In this document: positions 56,146 to 64,000 of the stretch, piece after piece
Layout of the letters: each line of letters starts with the position of its first letter
Numbering within the stretch: the first letter of the stretch is position 1
From: Amycolatopsis orientalis DSM 40040 = KCTC 9412
GTDB lineage: Bacteria > Actinomycetota > Actinomycetes > Mycobacteriales > Pseudonocardiaceae
Assembly (NCBI RefSeq): GCF_000478275.1
Contig: NZ_ASJB01000045.1
Span: 1-64,000, forward strand
Direction: 5' to 3'
Length of the DNA stretch: 64,000 nucleotides
The notes under the pieces: generated by a model
Databases searched by the model: none
What the model saw: the letters and a program-made list of their open reading frames with translations, nothing else
Told to the model about the DNA's origin: nothing
Made by a program: the position numbers and the translations under genes

Positions 56146-56396
56146 GCCGACTTACTCGATCCGCCGCCGAGTTCGTGTCTAGCTATCTCCTTGGCACGCC
56201 GACCGAGATCGCTTTCGCCGTCGAATACACCGACTGTGCGAAAACGACGACGCGGCGACTCGGTGTCCGGCTGCACCTCGGCCAGTTGCCTGAGCGCTGC
56301 CAACGCAGCCGATACCCGCTCATCGGGGACGGCCTCGAGGAGACGTCGGGCCTCTTCGCGGGGAGCACCCGGGTCTGGGTTTTCGCCAGTCGTCAT
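56142..56396 (-). CDS. vapB: VapB-like antitoxin
   Basis: An 84-residue acidic protein directly upstream of the PIN gene and overlapping it by 4 bases. LLEAVPDERVSAALAALRQL is a helical region, and the tail VFDGESDLGRRAKEIARHEL is typical of toxin-binding C-termini of antitoxins paired with PIN toxins. No classical ribbon-helix-helix is obvious. Its function as antitoxin is inferred from pairing. Confidence 0.7.
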   Translation of the reverse strand: MTTGENPDPGAPREEARRLLEAVPDERVSAALAALRQLAEVQPDTESPRRRFRTVGVFDGESDLGRRAKEIARHELGGGSSKSA

Positions 56397-56599
56397 ATCC
56401 CCATCCTAGCCGCGGCCATGCGCCCCATTCGGGAATGCGGTGTACGCATTGTGCATGACGCGCAAGTTCACGTAACGCTAAGTAAGCGTAGTCGATGTGC
56501 CGCGACGACAAGCACGACGCAACTAGATTCCCCTGCAAGAGGCGGCCGACGGTGATCAACGATGGTTCGGGTTTGCCCATCCCCTGTTATCTTCGCACC

Positions 56600-57124
56600 G
56601 TGCCAAGAAGGTCGGGTGACAGCACGGCGGCGGCCTTGCTGACCGTGCTGTCCGCGGCGCTGATCCTTCCGCTCTTGCTGGTAGGCGCGATCTTCCTCAT
56701 CATCGGCCTGAACACAGGCAGCGCCCCGGGGCCGTACACGGTCGTCTTCGCCAAGGCCGGTGACAAATGCGGGACGACCGGGCAATACCTCGACGCGTCC
56801 ACCGGCGAGCCGCTGAGGTGTATAGGCGGCGGGGTCCTTCGGACGTCGTCTGTCGAATTCCCCGGCTTTTCGCCCGCGCAGAACGACGAGGTTCGCAACT
56901 GGTTGGCCACGTTGGCGGAGGACGGCGATTTGAGCGTCTTCGACCATCGTTCGGTCCAGGCCAAGATCGACGGGATCGCGGCCGGATTGCCGCCGGAAAC
57001 GCGCGTCGAGCGGGAGTCCGGCTCGACGGAGATCTGGATCGGCGCGGCCTTGGCAGGCGCCGGGTTGCTCTTGGGCTCCGGCTTCGCCTGGCGATGGTTC
57101 CAGAACCGCAGGACCGGTTTTTGA
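56600..57124 (+). CDS. Membrane protein of unknown function
   Basis: A 174-residue protein from GTG 56600. A first hydrophobic segment (LTVLSAALILPLLLVGAIFL) and a second near the C-terminus (IWIGAALAGAGLLLGSGFAW) flank an external domain with two Cys (KCGTTGQ and LRCIGGG) that could form a disulphide. No family recognised. It is convergent or unrelated to its neighbours. Confidence 0.65.
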   Translation: MPRRSGDSTAAALLTVLSAALILPLLLVGAIFLIIGLNTGSAPGPYTVVFAKAGDKCGTTGQYLDASTGEPLRCIGGGVLRTSSVEFPGFSPAQNDEVRNWLATLAEDGDLSVFDHRSVQAKIDGIAAGLPPETRVERESGSTEIWIGAALAGAGLLLGSGFAWRWFQNRRTGF

Positions 57125-57142
57125 TTTCCGAGCGTTGTTACG

Positions 57143-57640
57143 GTGACGGACATGGACATCCGGGGGTTCACGAACGACGACTGGGCACAGGTCTGGCCGA
57201 TCGTGCGCGAAGTCGTGCAGGCGGCCGACACCTACACCTACGACCCGAACCTCACCGAGGCCGACGCTCGCGAGACGTGGGTCGAGTCGCCGCCCGGCCG
57301 GACGGTGGTCGCGGTCGAGGGCGGTCGGGTGCTCGGGACGGCGAAGATGGGGCCGAATCGCGCGGGGCCCGGATCGCATGTGGCGACGGCCAGTTTCATG
57401 GTGGACAAGGACGTTCGCGGCAAGGGCGTCGGCAGTGCGTTGTGCGCGCATGCGCTGGAATGGGCGCGGGCACAGGGTTTCGCGGGGATGCAGTTCAACG
57501 CGGTCACCGAGGCGAACGCCGCCGGGATCCGGGTCTACGAGCGGCTCGGGTTCAAGATCGTCGGGACGGTGCCGGGCGCGTTCGAGCACCCGGCGCTGGG
57601 GCGCATCGGGCTGCACGTCATGTACTGCGACTTCGGCTGA
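57143..57640 (+). CDS. GNAT-family acetyltransferase
   Basis: A 165-residue (162 from ATG 57152) GNAT protein. FMVDKDVRGKGVGSALCAHAL near residue 90 is the acetyl-CoA loop, followed by NAVTEANAAGIRVYERLGFK. It resembles PhnO/phosphinothricin-type N-acetyltransferases, but the substrate is unknown. It converges on the acidic protein gene 3 bases away. Confidence 0.88.
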   Translation: MTDMDIRGFTNDDWAQVWPIVREVVQAADTYTYDPNLTEADARETWVESPPGRTVVAVEGGRVLGTAKMGPNRAGPGSHVATASFMVDKDVRGKGVGSALCAHALEWARAQGFAGMQFNAVTEANAAGIRVYERLGFKIVGTVPGAFEHPALGRIGLHVMYCDFG

Positions 57641-57643
57641 GGG

Positions 57644-58297
57644 TCAGCCTTCGACGAGTTCCCACGGGGCGTCGGCGGTGGCACGGTCGTACACCTGGCC
57701 GGGCGCGGCGCTGAGCACCAGGGCGACGTCCGGGTACAGCGTGACGGCGTGCTCCATCTCCAGGGCTTCGACCTCGAAGTCCTCGTTCTCCGGCACCTGG
57801 AAGCCGACGAGCAGCCAGGTGCCGTCCGCCTCGCGGACGACCTGGCGCACGGCGCGGGCCGGAGCGGCGGGGTCGGTGGAGATCTCGGCGAGTTCGGCGC
57901 TCACCTGCACTTCTTCCAGCGGCGAACCGGGGTGCGTCCACGCCGCGAGGCGGGCGGCGCGCACCAGAAGGTCTTCGTCGTCGTCATCGGAGTCGGCGAC
58001 CGAGCTCAGCAGCCACGCGCGCCGCTCCGGGTCCCAGTCGGCGGCCATGCCGGTGGGGAGGCCGGCGAGCGCGGTGAGTTCGGGGATGAGGTCCACCGCG
58101 TCCCGCAGGGGCAGCGAGCCGAACGCGTCGCGGTTGAGTTCCATGTCTTCAGAGAACTCGTTGCCGTCGCTGATGAACCAGTCGCCGTCGTCGTCGAGTA
58201 CGACGAACGCGAGGTTCGCCGGATCCTCCACCAGCGACCGGGAGATGATGACCGGCGACTCCGGATCCTGACGCAGCGGCCAGTTCTCGCTCGACAT
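57644..58297 (-). CDS. Acidic hypothetical protein
   Basis: A 217-residue, very acidic protein, with a run of Asp (SDDDDEDLL) near residue 105 and many Glu/Asp. The first 60 residues (LVEDPANLAFVVLDDDGDWFIS) resemble small immunity/DUF2185-like domains. I cannot assign a family with certainty. There are no membrane segments or signal peptide. The start is ATG 58297. Confidence 0.65.
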   Translation of the reverse strand: MSSENWPLRQDPESPVIISRSLVEDPANLAFVVLDDDGDWFISDGNEFSEDMELNRDAFGSLPLRDAVDLIPELTALAGLPTGMAADWDPERRAWLLSSVADSDDDDEDLLVRAARLAAWTHPGSPLEEVQVSAELAEISTDPAAPARAVRQVVREADGTWLLVGFQVPENEDFEVEALEMEHAVTLYPDVALVLSAAPGQVYDRATADAPWELVEG

Positions 58298-58371
58298 GCT
58301 GGGCTCCCAACGGGGTTGTCCGGCTGTGGGGCACCATCCCACCATCTCCGGCGTCGCCGCCGCGCACCGGC

Positions 58372-58806
58372 TCAGCGGAAGTAGCGGCGATAGCCCTCGG
58401 CGACGGCGTCGAAGCCGCACGACCGGTAGAAGGCGTGCGCGTCGGCGCGGTCGGAACGCGAGATCAATTGCACCTTGTAGCAGTCTTCGCGCAGGGCGAG
58501 GTCGACCACCGCCTCGAACAACCGCGAGGCGACACCGGTTCTGCGCCGTGCCGCCGCGACCACCACGTTCTCGACGAGCATGAACGGGCGCCCGGAGCGA
58601 GTGAGGTTGGCGTGGATCGAGCAATCGACCGTGCCGATGATCGCGTCGCCGGAGTCGGCCACCAGGATCTCGCGGCCCGGCTGGTCGGCGATTCGCCGCC
58701 AGATGGCGACACCCCGCTCGGCGGACAGCGGCGGATCGTCCGGATGCAGTTCCGCGTACAGCCCGAGCAGTCCGGGAAGGTCGGTTTCGGTCGCCGGACG
58801 GATCAT
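58372..58806 (-). CDS. GNAT-family acetyltransferase
   Basis: A 144-residue GNAT protein. ENVVVAAARRRTGVASRLFEAV is the acetyl-CoA-binding region, and HAFYRSCGFDAVAEGYRRYF the C-terminal strand/helix. ATG 58806 overlaps the stop of the upstream DUF4279 gene by ATGA, so the two are coupled. The substrate is unknown. Confidence 0.88.
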   Translation of the reverse strand: MIRPATETDLPGLLGLYAELHPDDPPLSAERGVAIWRRIADQPGREILVADSGDAIIGTVDCSIHANLTRSGRPFMLVENVVVAAARRRTGVASRLFEAVVDLALREDCYKVQLISRSDRADAHAFYRSCGFDAVAEGYRRYFR

Positions 58807-59204
58807 TCGCTGAGGTCGTACTCGTCGACGTCCAGGGCCGCGGCGGCTTCGGCGAGGAAGGCGAGGACGGCGGGCGAGAGGTGCCAGCCGAACTCCTCGC
58901 CGCCGTCGCGGTGATGGAAGTAGCGGACGACCTGCAGTACCGCGCTCGCGCCCTCGTCCACCAGTTTCCGGATTCCCGGGCGGACCGGGGCGAGCCTGCC
59001 GATCACGCTCTCGATCTGGTCGTCGACCGGTCCCGTGCCACGATGCGTCACCTTCCACGTGTGCATCCGCGGCAACCGGTGTTCGGCGGACCGTGAACCC
59101 AGTACCAGGGCCTCGTCGGGCTGCATGCCGAGCCGCGCGGAGATCTCCCCGGCGGACACGGTTTCGCTCTTCAAAGCGAAGTAGCAGTACTGGTGGACCT
59201 TCAT
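58803..59204 (-). CDS. DUF4279-family protein
   Basis: A 133-residue soluble protein. YFALKSETVSAGEISARLGM and MHTWKVTHRG are characteristic of DUF4279, a family of unknown function common in actinobacteria and often near immunity-type genes. It is cotranscribed with the GNAT gene behind it. Confidence 0.75.
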   Translation of the reverse strand: MKVHQYCYFALKSETVSAGEISARLGMQPDEALVLGSRSAEHRLPRMHTWKVTHRGTGPVDDQIESVIGRLAPVRPGIRKLVDEGASAVLQVVRYFHHRDGGEEFGWHLSPAVLAFLAEAAAALDVDEYDLSE

Positions 59205-59240
59205 ACGCCCCGGACCCTAGCTTTCGGGCAAGCTGACCAG

Positions 59241-59633
59241 GTGAATCGTGATCAATCGCTTATCGAACGCCTCGCCAGGGAACGAAACGCCTGGTTGTGC
59301 ACGCTTCGCGCGGACGGTTCGCCGCATGTCACGCCGGTGTGGTTCGTGTATCTCGACGACGTCTTCTGGATCAGCAGCGGTGAGCGGAACGTGAAGGTGC
59401 GCAACGTCGGCCAAGACCCGCGCGTCAGCATCGCGCTCGAAGACGGTGACGCGCCCGCGGTCGCCGAGGGCTCGGCGCGCGTCCATCGCGGGGCTCCGCG
59501 CGAAGACGTTCTCGCGGCACTCGCGGCGAAGTACGACGGCTGGGCAGCCGACGTCGAGGTCGAACCCTTCGGTGCCAGGGTGTTGCTGGAAGTCCCGGTA
59601 AAACGGTGGCTGCTCGAAGGCGTGGCCCAATAG
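59241..59633 (+). CDS. PPOX-class (F420/FMN) split-barrel protein
   Basis: A 130-residue protein from GTG 59241. ERNAWLCTLRADGSPHVTPV and WFVYLDDVFWISSGERNVKV are the family N-terminus, and RNVGQDPRVSIALED the cofactor-phosphate region. It resembles F420-binding nitroreductase-like or PPOX enzymes; the substrate is unknown. It is a second member of this superfamily in the window (see 3592). Confidence 0.82.
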   Translation: MNRDQSLIERLARERNAWLCTLRADGSPHVTPVWFVYLDDVFWISSGERNVKVRNVGQDPRVSIALEDGDAPAVAEGSARVHRGAPREDVLAALAAKYDGWAADVEVEPFGARVLLEVPVKRWLLEGVAQ

Positions 59634-59667
59634 TCTCGGAAGCCCGATACCGATCTTGGGGTGAACG

Positions 59668-60195
59668 ATGCCGACCGGGGAACTGATCCGTTTGCGACCG
59701 CTGGAGCCCGAGGACGCCGACACGTTGTGGCGCTGGCACAACGACCCGGAGGTCATGCGCTGGTTCGTCGCGGATCACCCGGAATCCCTCGCCCAGATCC
59801 GCGAACGGTTCGCCAAGCGGAAGCCCAACAGCTACGAACAGGCGACCTTCGCGATCGAGACCCTCGCCGTCGGCACGCTGATCGGCACGTGCACGCTGCG
59901 CGACGCCACCCCGGAACGAGGCCGGGCCGAACTCGACATCTACATCGGCGAGAAGGACCACTGGGGCGGCGGCTACGGCACCGATGCCATGCGCACGCTC
60001 TGCCGCTACGGCTTCGACATGATGCGGCTGCACATGATCGCGCTCTGGGTCGTGGTCGACAACGAGGCCGCGATCCACATCTACAAGAAGATCGGGTTCC
60101 AGGTGGACGGCAGGCACCGGCAGTCGTTCCGCGGCCAGAACGGCCAGTGGCACGACGAGTACCTGATGAGCCTGCTCGAAGGGGAACTCCGCTAG
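59668..60195 (+). CDS. GNAT-family acetyltransferase (RimJ/RimL-like)
   Basis: A 175-residue protein. LIRLRPLEPEDADTLWRWHN is the usual RimJ/RimL start, IGEKDHWGGGYGTDAMRTLC the CoA loop and NEAAIHIYKKIGFQVDGRHR the C-terminal signature. It acetylates a protein N-terminus, an antibiotic or a spermidine-like amine. Its stop shares CTAG with the convergent YjbR-type gene. Confidence 0.9.
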   Translation: MPTGELIRLRPLEPEDADTLWRWHNDPEVMRWFVADHPESLAQIRERFAKRKPNSYEQATFAIETLAVGTLIGTCTLRDATPERGRAELDIYIGEKDHWGGGYGTDAMRTLCRYGFDMMRLHMIALWVVVDNEAAIHIYKKIGFQVDGRHRQSFRGQNGQWHDEYLMSLLEGELR

Positions 60196-60539
60196 TCGTC
60201 CAGCCCCTTCGTGAGCCTGGCGGGCGCCTTCATCCGCCAGGCTTCCTCGATGAGTTCACGCAACTGCGCCTTGTCGACCTTCTCCAGGTCGACGAGGATC
60301 GCGCCGTAGCCGTCGTAATGCGGGGTGGTGAAGTACGCGGGGTCGCCGGAAGCCAGCAGGGCCTCCTTCTCCGCGTGCTCGCACAACAGCATCAATCCGC
60401 CCTCGGCCTCGGTGCGCAGCCGGGCGAAACTCTTGCCCGCGACCTTGAGCGACGGCGTGCGGTACGACGTGGACACCTCGACCTCGGGCAGCCTGCCCGC
60501 CAGGTCCACGACTTCTTCCCAGGTCGTCATGGCGGACAT
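60192..60539 (-). CDS. MmcQ/YjbR-family protein
   Basis: A 115-residue protein of the double-wing DNA-binding-like MmcQ/YjbR fold. EVVDLAGRLPEVEVSTSY, KVAGKSFARLR, LMLLCEHAEKEALLASG and LVDLEKVDKAQLRELIEEAW are the family elements. ATG 60539 or 60530 could be the start. Function unknown. Confidence 0.82.
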   Translation of the reverse strand: MSAMTTWEEVVDLAGRLPEVEVSTSYRTPSLKVAGKSFARLRTEAEGGLMLLCEHAEKEALLASGDPAYFTTPHYDGYGAILVDLEKVDKAQLRELIEEAWRMKAPARLTKGLDD

Positions 60540-60580
60540 TGTGCCCTGGGTCACTGTCGAAACCACGCCGTGAACGCAAG

Positions 60581-60622
60581 GAAAGGTCCTTTCCTCGCAA
60601 ATTTCGCAAGGAAAGGACCTTT
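60581..60622. repeat. Palindromic element, family A (diverged copy)
   Basis: GAAAGGTCCTTTCCTCGCAA and its near-complement carry two mismatches. The sequence equals the 7063-7109 element over most of its length, including AAGGACCTTTCATGG after the second arm. It lies between the YjbR start and the 5'-nucleotidase stop. Confidence 0.72.
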
Positions 60623-60645
60623 CATGGCACGCGCCGGGGGGGGGG

Positions 60646-62331
60646 CTACGGCAGGACGGTGATCCGGTCCGCGGGAGGCGGAGCGATACCCGGGTTCGCC
60701 TCGAAGTAATCGATCAGCGCGTCGAGGTCCACCGGACCACCGGAAAGATCGGTCCCCTTGGTGAACTCGGTGAAGCCGTCCCCGCCGGCGGCGAGGAAGT
60801 TGTTCACCGAAACGCGGTACGACGCCGCCGGATCGATCGGCGTGCCGTTGAGCGTCAGGTTCGAGATACGCGCCCCCTGGGCCGCCGACGCCGAGTACGA
60901 GTACTTCAGCGACTTCGAGATCTGCAGTGTCCGCACGACCCCGTTCGCCTGCCACTGCTGTTCGAGGACGTTCTTCAGGTTCGCGCCGGTGAGCGTGATC
61001 GTCTGCATGATGTTCGCGAACGGCTGCACGGCGAACGCCTCGCCGTAGGTCACGACACCGTCGCCTTCACCGGCGGGCGAGGACGCGTAGGTGAAGTCCG
61101 TGCGGATGCCGCCCGGGTTCGTCATGGCGATCTGCGCGTTGTTGCTCCGCGTCGCCGCGAGCTGGGCGTCCGCGATGACGTCACCGAGCGGGGACTCACC
61201 GGAGGCCGCGCCCTTGGCGACCAGGTCGGCGGTGATGGTGCCGACGGCCTTGTTCGCGATCGGCGCGGCCTTGACCTTGGCCTCGTCGATCAGCTTCTGC
61301 ACGTCGGTGTCCGGCGTGACGTCGCGGGTGACGATCTCGTTGTGCGCCTTGGTCTCGCCACGGACGACGTCGCGGGTCCGGCGGTCGATCTTGAGGTCGA
61401 CGACCGAAAGCAGACGGCCGAACGACGCACCCTGGATCACCGGACGCGGCTTGCCGGCGGGGTCCTCGATCGAGCAGTTGTACTGCTGGTGGCTGTGCCC
61501 GGTGAAGATCGCGTCCACTGTGGACGTCACCTGCCGCGCGATGGCGGTCGCGGCGCCCGGCCGGACCTTGCATTCGTCCGGACCGGCGGTCTCGGAGCCG
61601 TCGCCCTGGTGCAGCAGGACGACCTGCGCCTTGACCCCGAACAGGTCGAGCAGTTTCGCGGTGCGGTCGATCGCCTGGACCTCGTCACCGAACTTCAGGC
61701 CCTTGATCGCCTCCGGGGTGACGACCTGTGGCAGATCCTTCAGCGTCGCGCCGATGACGCCGATCGGGACGCCGCCGGAGAACTCGACACTGAACGGCAG
61801 CAACACGGGGATGCCGTTCTCGTAGTACACATTGGACCCGAGGAACGGGAAGTTCGCGCCCTCGAAGGACTTCCGGAACTGGCAGCCGTCGGTCGGGTGA
61901 CAGCCGCCGTTCCGCATCCGGCGGAGTTCCTTGAGACCTTCGTCGAATTCGTGGTTGCCCACCACGGAAGCCTCGACGCCGAGCAGGTTCAGCAGTTCGA
62001 CGGTCGGCTCGTCGTGGAACAGCGCCGAGATCACCGGCGACGCGCCGATGCTGTCCCCTGCCGAGAGCACGACGGAGTTGGCCACTTCACCGCGAAGCCG
62101 CTTCAAATGCGTCGCGAGATACGCGGCACCACCGGCGTTGACCGTCGCGCCGCCGGGCAGCGTGACGCGCCCGCTCGAACCGGACGGCGGTTCGAGGTTG
62201 CCGTGCAGGTCGTTGAACGTGATGATCCGGACGTCAGTGGTGGCCGCCGCCGCGGACGCGGGCCCGGCGACGGTGGCCAGCGCGGTCAGCGCGGCACCCG
62301 TCACCACGGCCAGCCGGGTAGAGAGCTTCAT
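60646..62331 (-). CDS. UshA-like secreted 5'-nucleotidase/metallophosphatase
   Basis: A 561-residue exported enzyme with signal LAVVTGAALTALATVAGPAS. The metallophosphatase domain has the metal ligands in ITFNDLHGNL, SAGDSIGASP, VGNHEFDEGL and IFTGHSHQQYN; the C-terminal 5'-nucleotidase domain (about 380-550) has TNPGGIRTDFTY and NNFLAAGGDGFTEF. It hydrolyses extracellular nucleotides. It ends beside the family A palindrome. Confidence 0.92.
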   Translation of the reverse strand: MKLSTRLAVVTGAALTALATVAGPASAAAATTDVRIITFNDLHGNLEPPSGSSGRVTLPGGATVNAGGAAYLATHLKRLRGEVANSVVLSAGDSIGASPVISALFHDEPTVELLNLLGVEASVVGNHEFDEGLKELRRMRNGGCHPTDGCQFRKSFEGANFPFLGSNVYYENGIPVLLPFSVEFSGGVPIGVIGATLKDLPQVVTPEAIKGLKFGDEVQAIDRTAKLLDLFGVKAQVVLLHQGDGSETAGPDECKVRPGAATAIARQVTSTVDAIFTGHSHQQYNCSIEDPAGKPRPVIQGASFGRLLSVVDLKIDRRTRDVVRGETKAHNEIVTRDVTPDTDVQKLIDEAKVKAAPIANKAVGTITADLVAKGAASGESPLGDVIADAQLAATRSNNAQIAMTNPGGIRTDFTYASSPAGEGDGVVTYGEAFAVQPFANIMQTITLTGANLKNVLEQQWQANGVVRTLQISKSLKYSYSASAAQGARISNLTLNGTPIDPAASYRVSVNNFLAAGGDGFTEFTKGTDLSGGPVDLDALIDYFEANPGIAPPPADRITVLP

Positions 62332-62436
62332 TCTTCCTCCGATTCGCGCCCCGAGTCCCCAACGGGCGCACGGCGGAGGAGTTTGCCTGGCGAACTTGAC
62401 GATCACCAGAGGCGAAAGCAGGACGATAAGCAAACG

Positions 62437-63222
62437 TCACATGGCGCGTGAACCGTTCAGCAGCACGCGCGCCACCAGCTCCGGCTCGTCGTTCATCGGC
62501 ACGTGCCCGCAGCCGGGAAGGACCAGCAGTTCGGCCTTCGGCGCGATCCGGCGCAGCTCGGCGGCCTTCGGGCGGGCGAGGATGCGGTCGCGCCGCGCCC
62601 ACGCGATGGTCACCGGAATGTCCTCGACGACGCCCGCGAACCGGAAGCCGCCCCTGGCCTGTTCCAGCGTCGGCCGGAAGCCGGGGCAGCCGGCGAGCGC
62701 GCGCATGTCCTCCATGACGACCTGCGTGGTGAGCCGGTCCGGGCGGCCGACGATCATCCCGGTCAGCATCGACCGGCCCGCCGGGGTCGCGGCGAGCCGG
62801 CGGGCGGTGCGTTCGGGGATCCGCTCGGCGAGCAGGCGGTGGGTGCGCAGCATGCTCAGCGCGTACCGCTGCTGCCTCGGCGTCCACAGCCCGGCCGGGG
62901 ACAACGCCGTCACGCTCCGGACGAGGCCCGCTTCCCCGAGCGCGAGCGAGAGCAGGCCGCCGAGCGAGTTGCCCGCGACGTGCGGTCGGCCGAGACCGTG
63001 TTCGCGGAAGAACCTCCCGAACATCTCGACGGCGGCCTCGATGCCGTAGCCACCGGCGTGCGGTGCCGATTCGCCGAAACCGGGCAGGTCGACGGTGATG
63101 ACGTCCCGATGCGGCGTGAGCAGCGGGAGCACGGGCGACCAGGCCTGACGGCGGTGGCCGACCCCGTGGATGAGCACCAGCGGCTCGCCTTGGCCCGCGC
63201 GGTCGAAGACGACGTTGTCCAT
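62437..63222 (-). CDS. Alpha/beta hydrolase
   Basis: A 261-residue hydrolase. Ser nucleophile in VAGNSLGGLLSLAL near residue 92, acid in the VTIAWARRDRI region, and His in GCGHVPMNDEP near 242. The GEPLVLIHGVGHRRQAW segment supplies the oxyanion hole. Substrate unknown. There is no signal peptide. Confidence 0.9.
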   Translation of the reverse strand: MDNVVFDRAGQGEPLVLIHGVGHRRQAWSPVLPLLTPHRDVITVDLPGFGESAPHAGGYGIEAAVEMFGRFFREHGLGRPHVAGNSLGGLLSLALGEAGLVRSVTALSPAGLWTPRQQRYALSMLRTHRLLAERIPERTARRLAATPAGRSMLTGMIVGRPDRLTTQVVMEDMRALAGCPGFRPTLEQARGGFRFAGVVEDIPVTIAWARRDRILARPKAAELRRIAPKAELLVLPGCGHVPMNDEPELVARVLLNGSRAM

Positions 63223-63236
63223 CCCCCGAGGCTAAG

Positions 63237-63725
63237 CTATTTACTGCTACCGGCGGTAACAGGTAAATAAAGACGTTCGCGCCGACGGCCGACGTCGTTC
63301 GGCATCGGCTCCAGTTCCCCCGTCGCGATGAACCCGAGCCGCAGGTACAGCCGCCGCGCCCGGTCGTTGTCCTCCGCGACGTGCAACCACACCTCACGGG
63401 CGCCGTCGGCCTCGGCGGCCGCACGCACCTCTCCCATCAGCCTCGCGGCCAGCCCCTGACCTCGCGCTTCGGGGGCGACCCACATCGAATAGAGGATCCA
63501 GCTCCCGTCGCGCGCCCGCCCGGCGACCAGGCCGACCGGGCGATCGGCGTCGAAGGCGGCGAACCAGGCGTCCCCGTCCAGCCTCGCTAGCCATTCTTCG
63601 TCGGGCTGCTCCCGTTCGGCCGCGGCGATCGAGCCGTAGTTCTCGGGGGTGTCCGTGAGGGCACGCAAGCGGATCTCACGGAAGACGTCGAGATCTCCGG
63701 CGGTCAGCCGTCGCACGAGCACCAT
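63237..63725 (-). CDS. GNAT-family acetyltransferase
   Basis: A 162-residue GNAT protein. MWVAPEARGQGLAARLMGEV is the CoA-binding motif and EDNDRARRLYLRLGFIATGE the C-terminal signature. I chose ATG 63725; the frame upstream is open but does not look like protein. It is 14 bases from the hydrolase gene on the same strand. Confidence 0.88.
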   Translation of the reverse strand: MVLVRRLTAGDLDVFREIRLRALTDTPENYGSIAAAEREQPDEEWLARLDGDAWFAAFDADRPVGLVAGRARDGSWILYSMWVAPEARGQGLAARLMGEVRAAAEADGAREVWLHVAEDNDRARRLYLRLGFIATGELEPMPNDVGRRRERLYLPVTAGSSK

Positions 63726-63875
63726 CCGGGAAGAATCCCACGGCCACGGCGCCGATGGGGAGCGAATATCGCCGATCGGCCAAGACCGGGATCGGCCGGT
63801 CGGCCGATCCGATCCCGCCCGCCGCGGCCCTTCGACCGAAGTGGCGGGCCCCTGGTGATCCATAACGTCGGTGTC

Positions 63876-64000
63876 ATGACGAACGCACAGGTCACCGCCC
63901 TGCAGTACGGCTTGATCGGCTTCTTCGCGCTGTGGGCGACGCTGCTGATCCCGCAGCTGATCATCCTGCACGCCCGGCACGGCCAGGTGCGCCTTCGTCC
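63876..64000 (+). CDS. Membrane protein, 5' part only
   Basis: An ATG at 63876 opens a frame to the end of the window. The 41 visible residues contain one hydrophobic stretch (LIGFFALWATLLIPQLIIL) and then a basic turn (HARHGQVRLR), as in an integral membrane protein with a positive inside loop. The family cannot be told from this much. Confidence 0.55.
   Translation, partial: MTNAQVTALQYGLIGFFALWATLLIPQLIILHARHGQVRLR

Noticed and set aside
62332..62436. Possible PHO box before the 5'-nucleotidase gene.
   Set aside because: No pair of GTTCACC-like direct repeats at 11-base spacing was found.

Overview
The window is high-GC actinobacterial chromosome (roughly 70% G+C by eye). Gene content and order point to Pseudonocardiales, most likely Amycolatopsis or a close relative: an HspR-controlled dnaK-grpE-dnaJ-hspR operon, a pyrE / clpB / flavohaemoglobin block that I recall from mycobacteria, an EtfD-type membrane Fe-S oxidoreductase, an orphan DUF742 protein, two F420/PPOX-type proteins and an AAC(2')-type acetyltransferase. 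The genus is inference. The window reads as ordinary chromosome, with one small scar of a mobile element beside a tRNA-Gly.

Layout. 0-8.5 kb: FAD-linked oxidase, two regulator/MFS efflux modules (TetR with two clear operators; MarR plus an MFS protein with a carboxypeptidase-regulatory-like tail), DedA and VOC proteins. 8.5-15.7 kb: a six-gene sugar operon on the minus strand (binding protein, permease, ATPase, PfkB kinase, FrcK-like kinase, SDR). It diverges from a LacI repressor across a 24-bp perfect operator, and the repressor is followed by a second LacI-like protein that has lost its DNA-binding domain. 15.7-28 kb: AAC(2')-like acetyltransferase, GH76 glycosidase, molybdopterin oxidoreductase, SpoU methyltransferase, pyrE, a MacB-type ABC pair, a PepSY lipoprotein, an SDR and two proteins of unknown function. 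28-41.7 kb: stress and redox block with clpB, MFS/MarR, two tandem flavohaemoglobins, an LPMO with a DasR-type site, a DUF305 lipoprotein and the dnaK operon with HspR (HAIR) sites. 41.7-55.2 kb: S33 peptidase with two DUF4097-type proteins, PEBP, SMR efflux with TetR, etfD, DUF742, a CDF cation transporter, CAP protein, MarR with FAD monooxygenase, dcd and an MpaB/DUF2236 protein. 55.3-56.4 kb: tRNA-Gly(CCC), an integrase remnant and a vapBC pair with a frameshifted toxin. 56.6-64 kb: GNAT enzymes, a DUF4279 protein, PPOX, YjbR, a UshA-like 5'-nucleotidase, a hydrolase and a partial membrane protein.

The most unusual signal is structural. Long, nearly perfect, often nested palindromes sit at gene ends. 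They fall into several related sequence families, some supply the stop codon of a gene, and one copy lies in frame inside the pfkB-type kinase gene, which resembles the Rickettsia palindromic-element situation. Other points of interest are the HTH-less LacI duplicate coupled through a 30-codon ORF, the HspR regulon sites, the DasR-like site before the LPMO, and a recurring TCCANNNTGGA motif. No complete mobile element, CRISPR array or biosynthetic cluster is visible.
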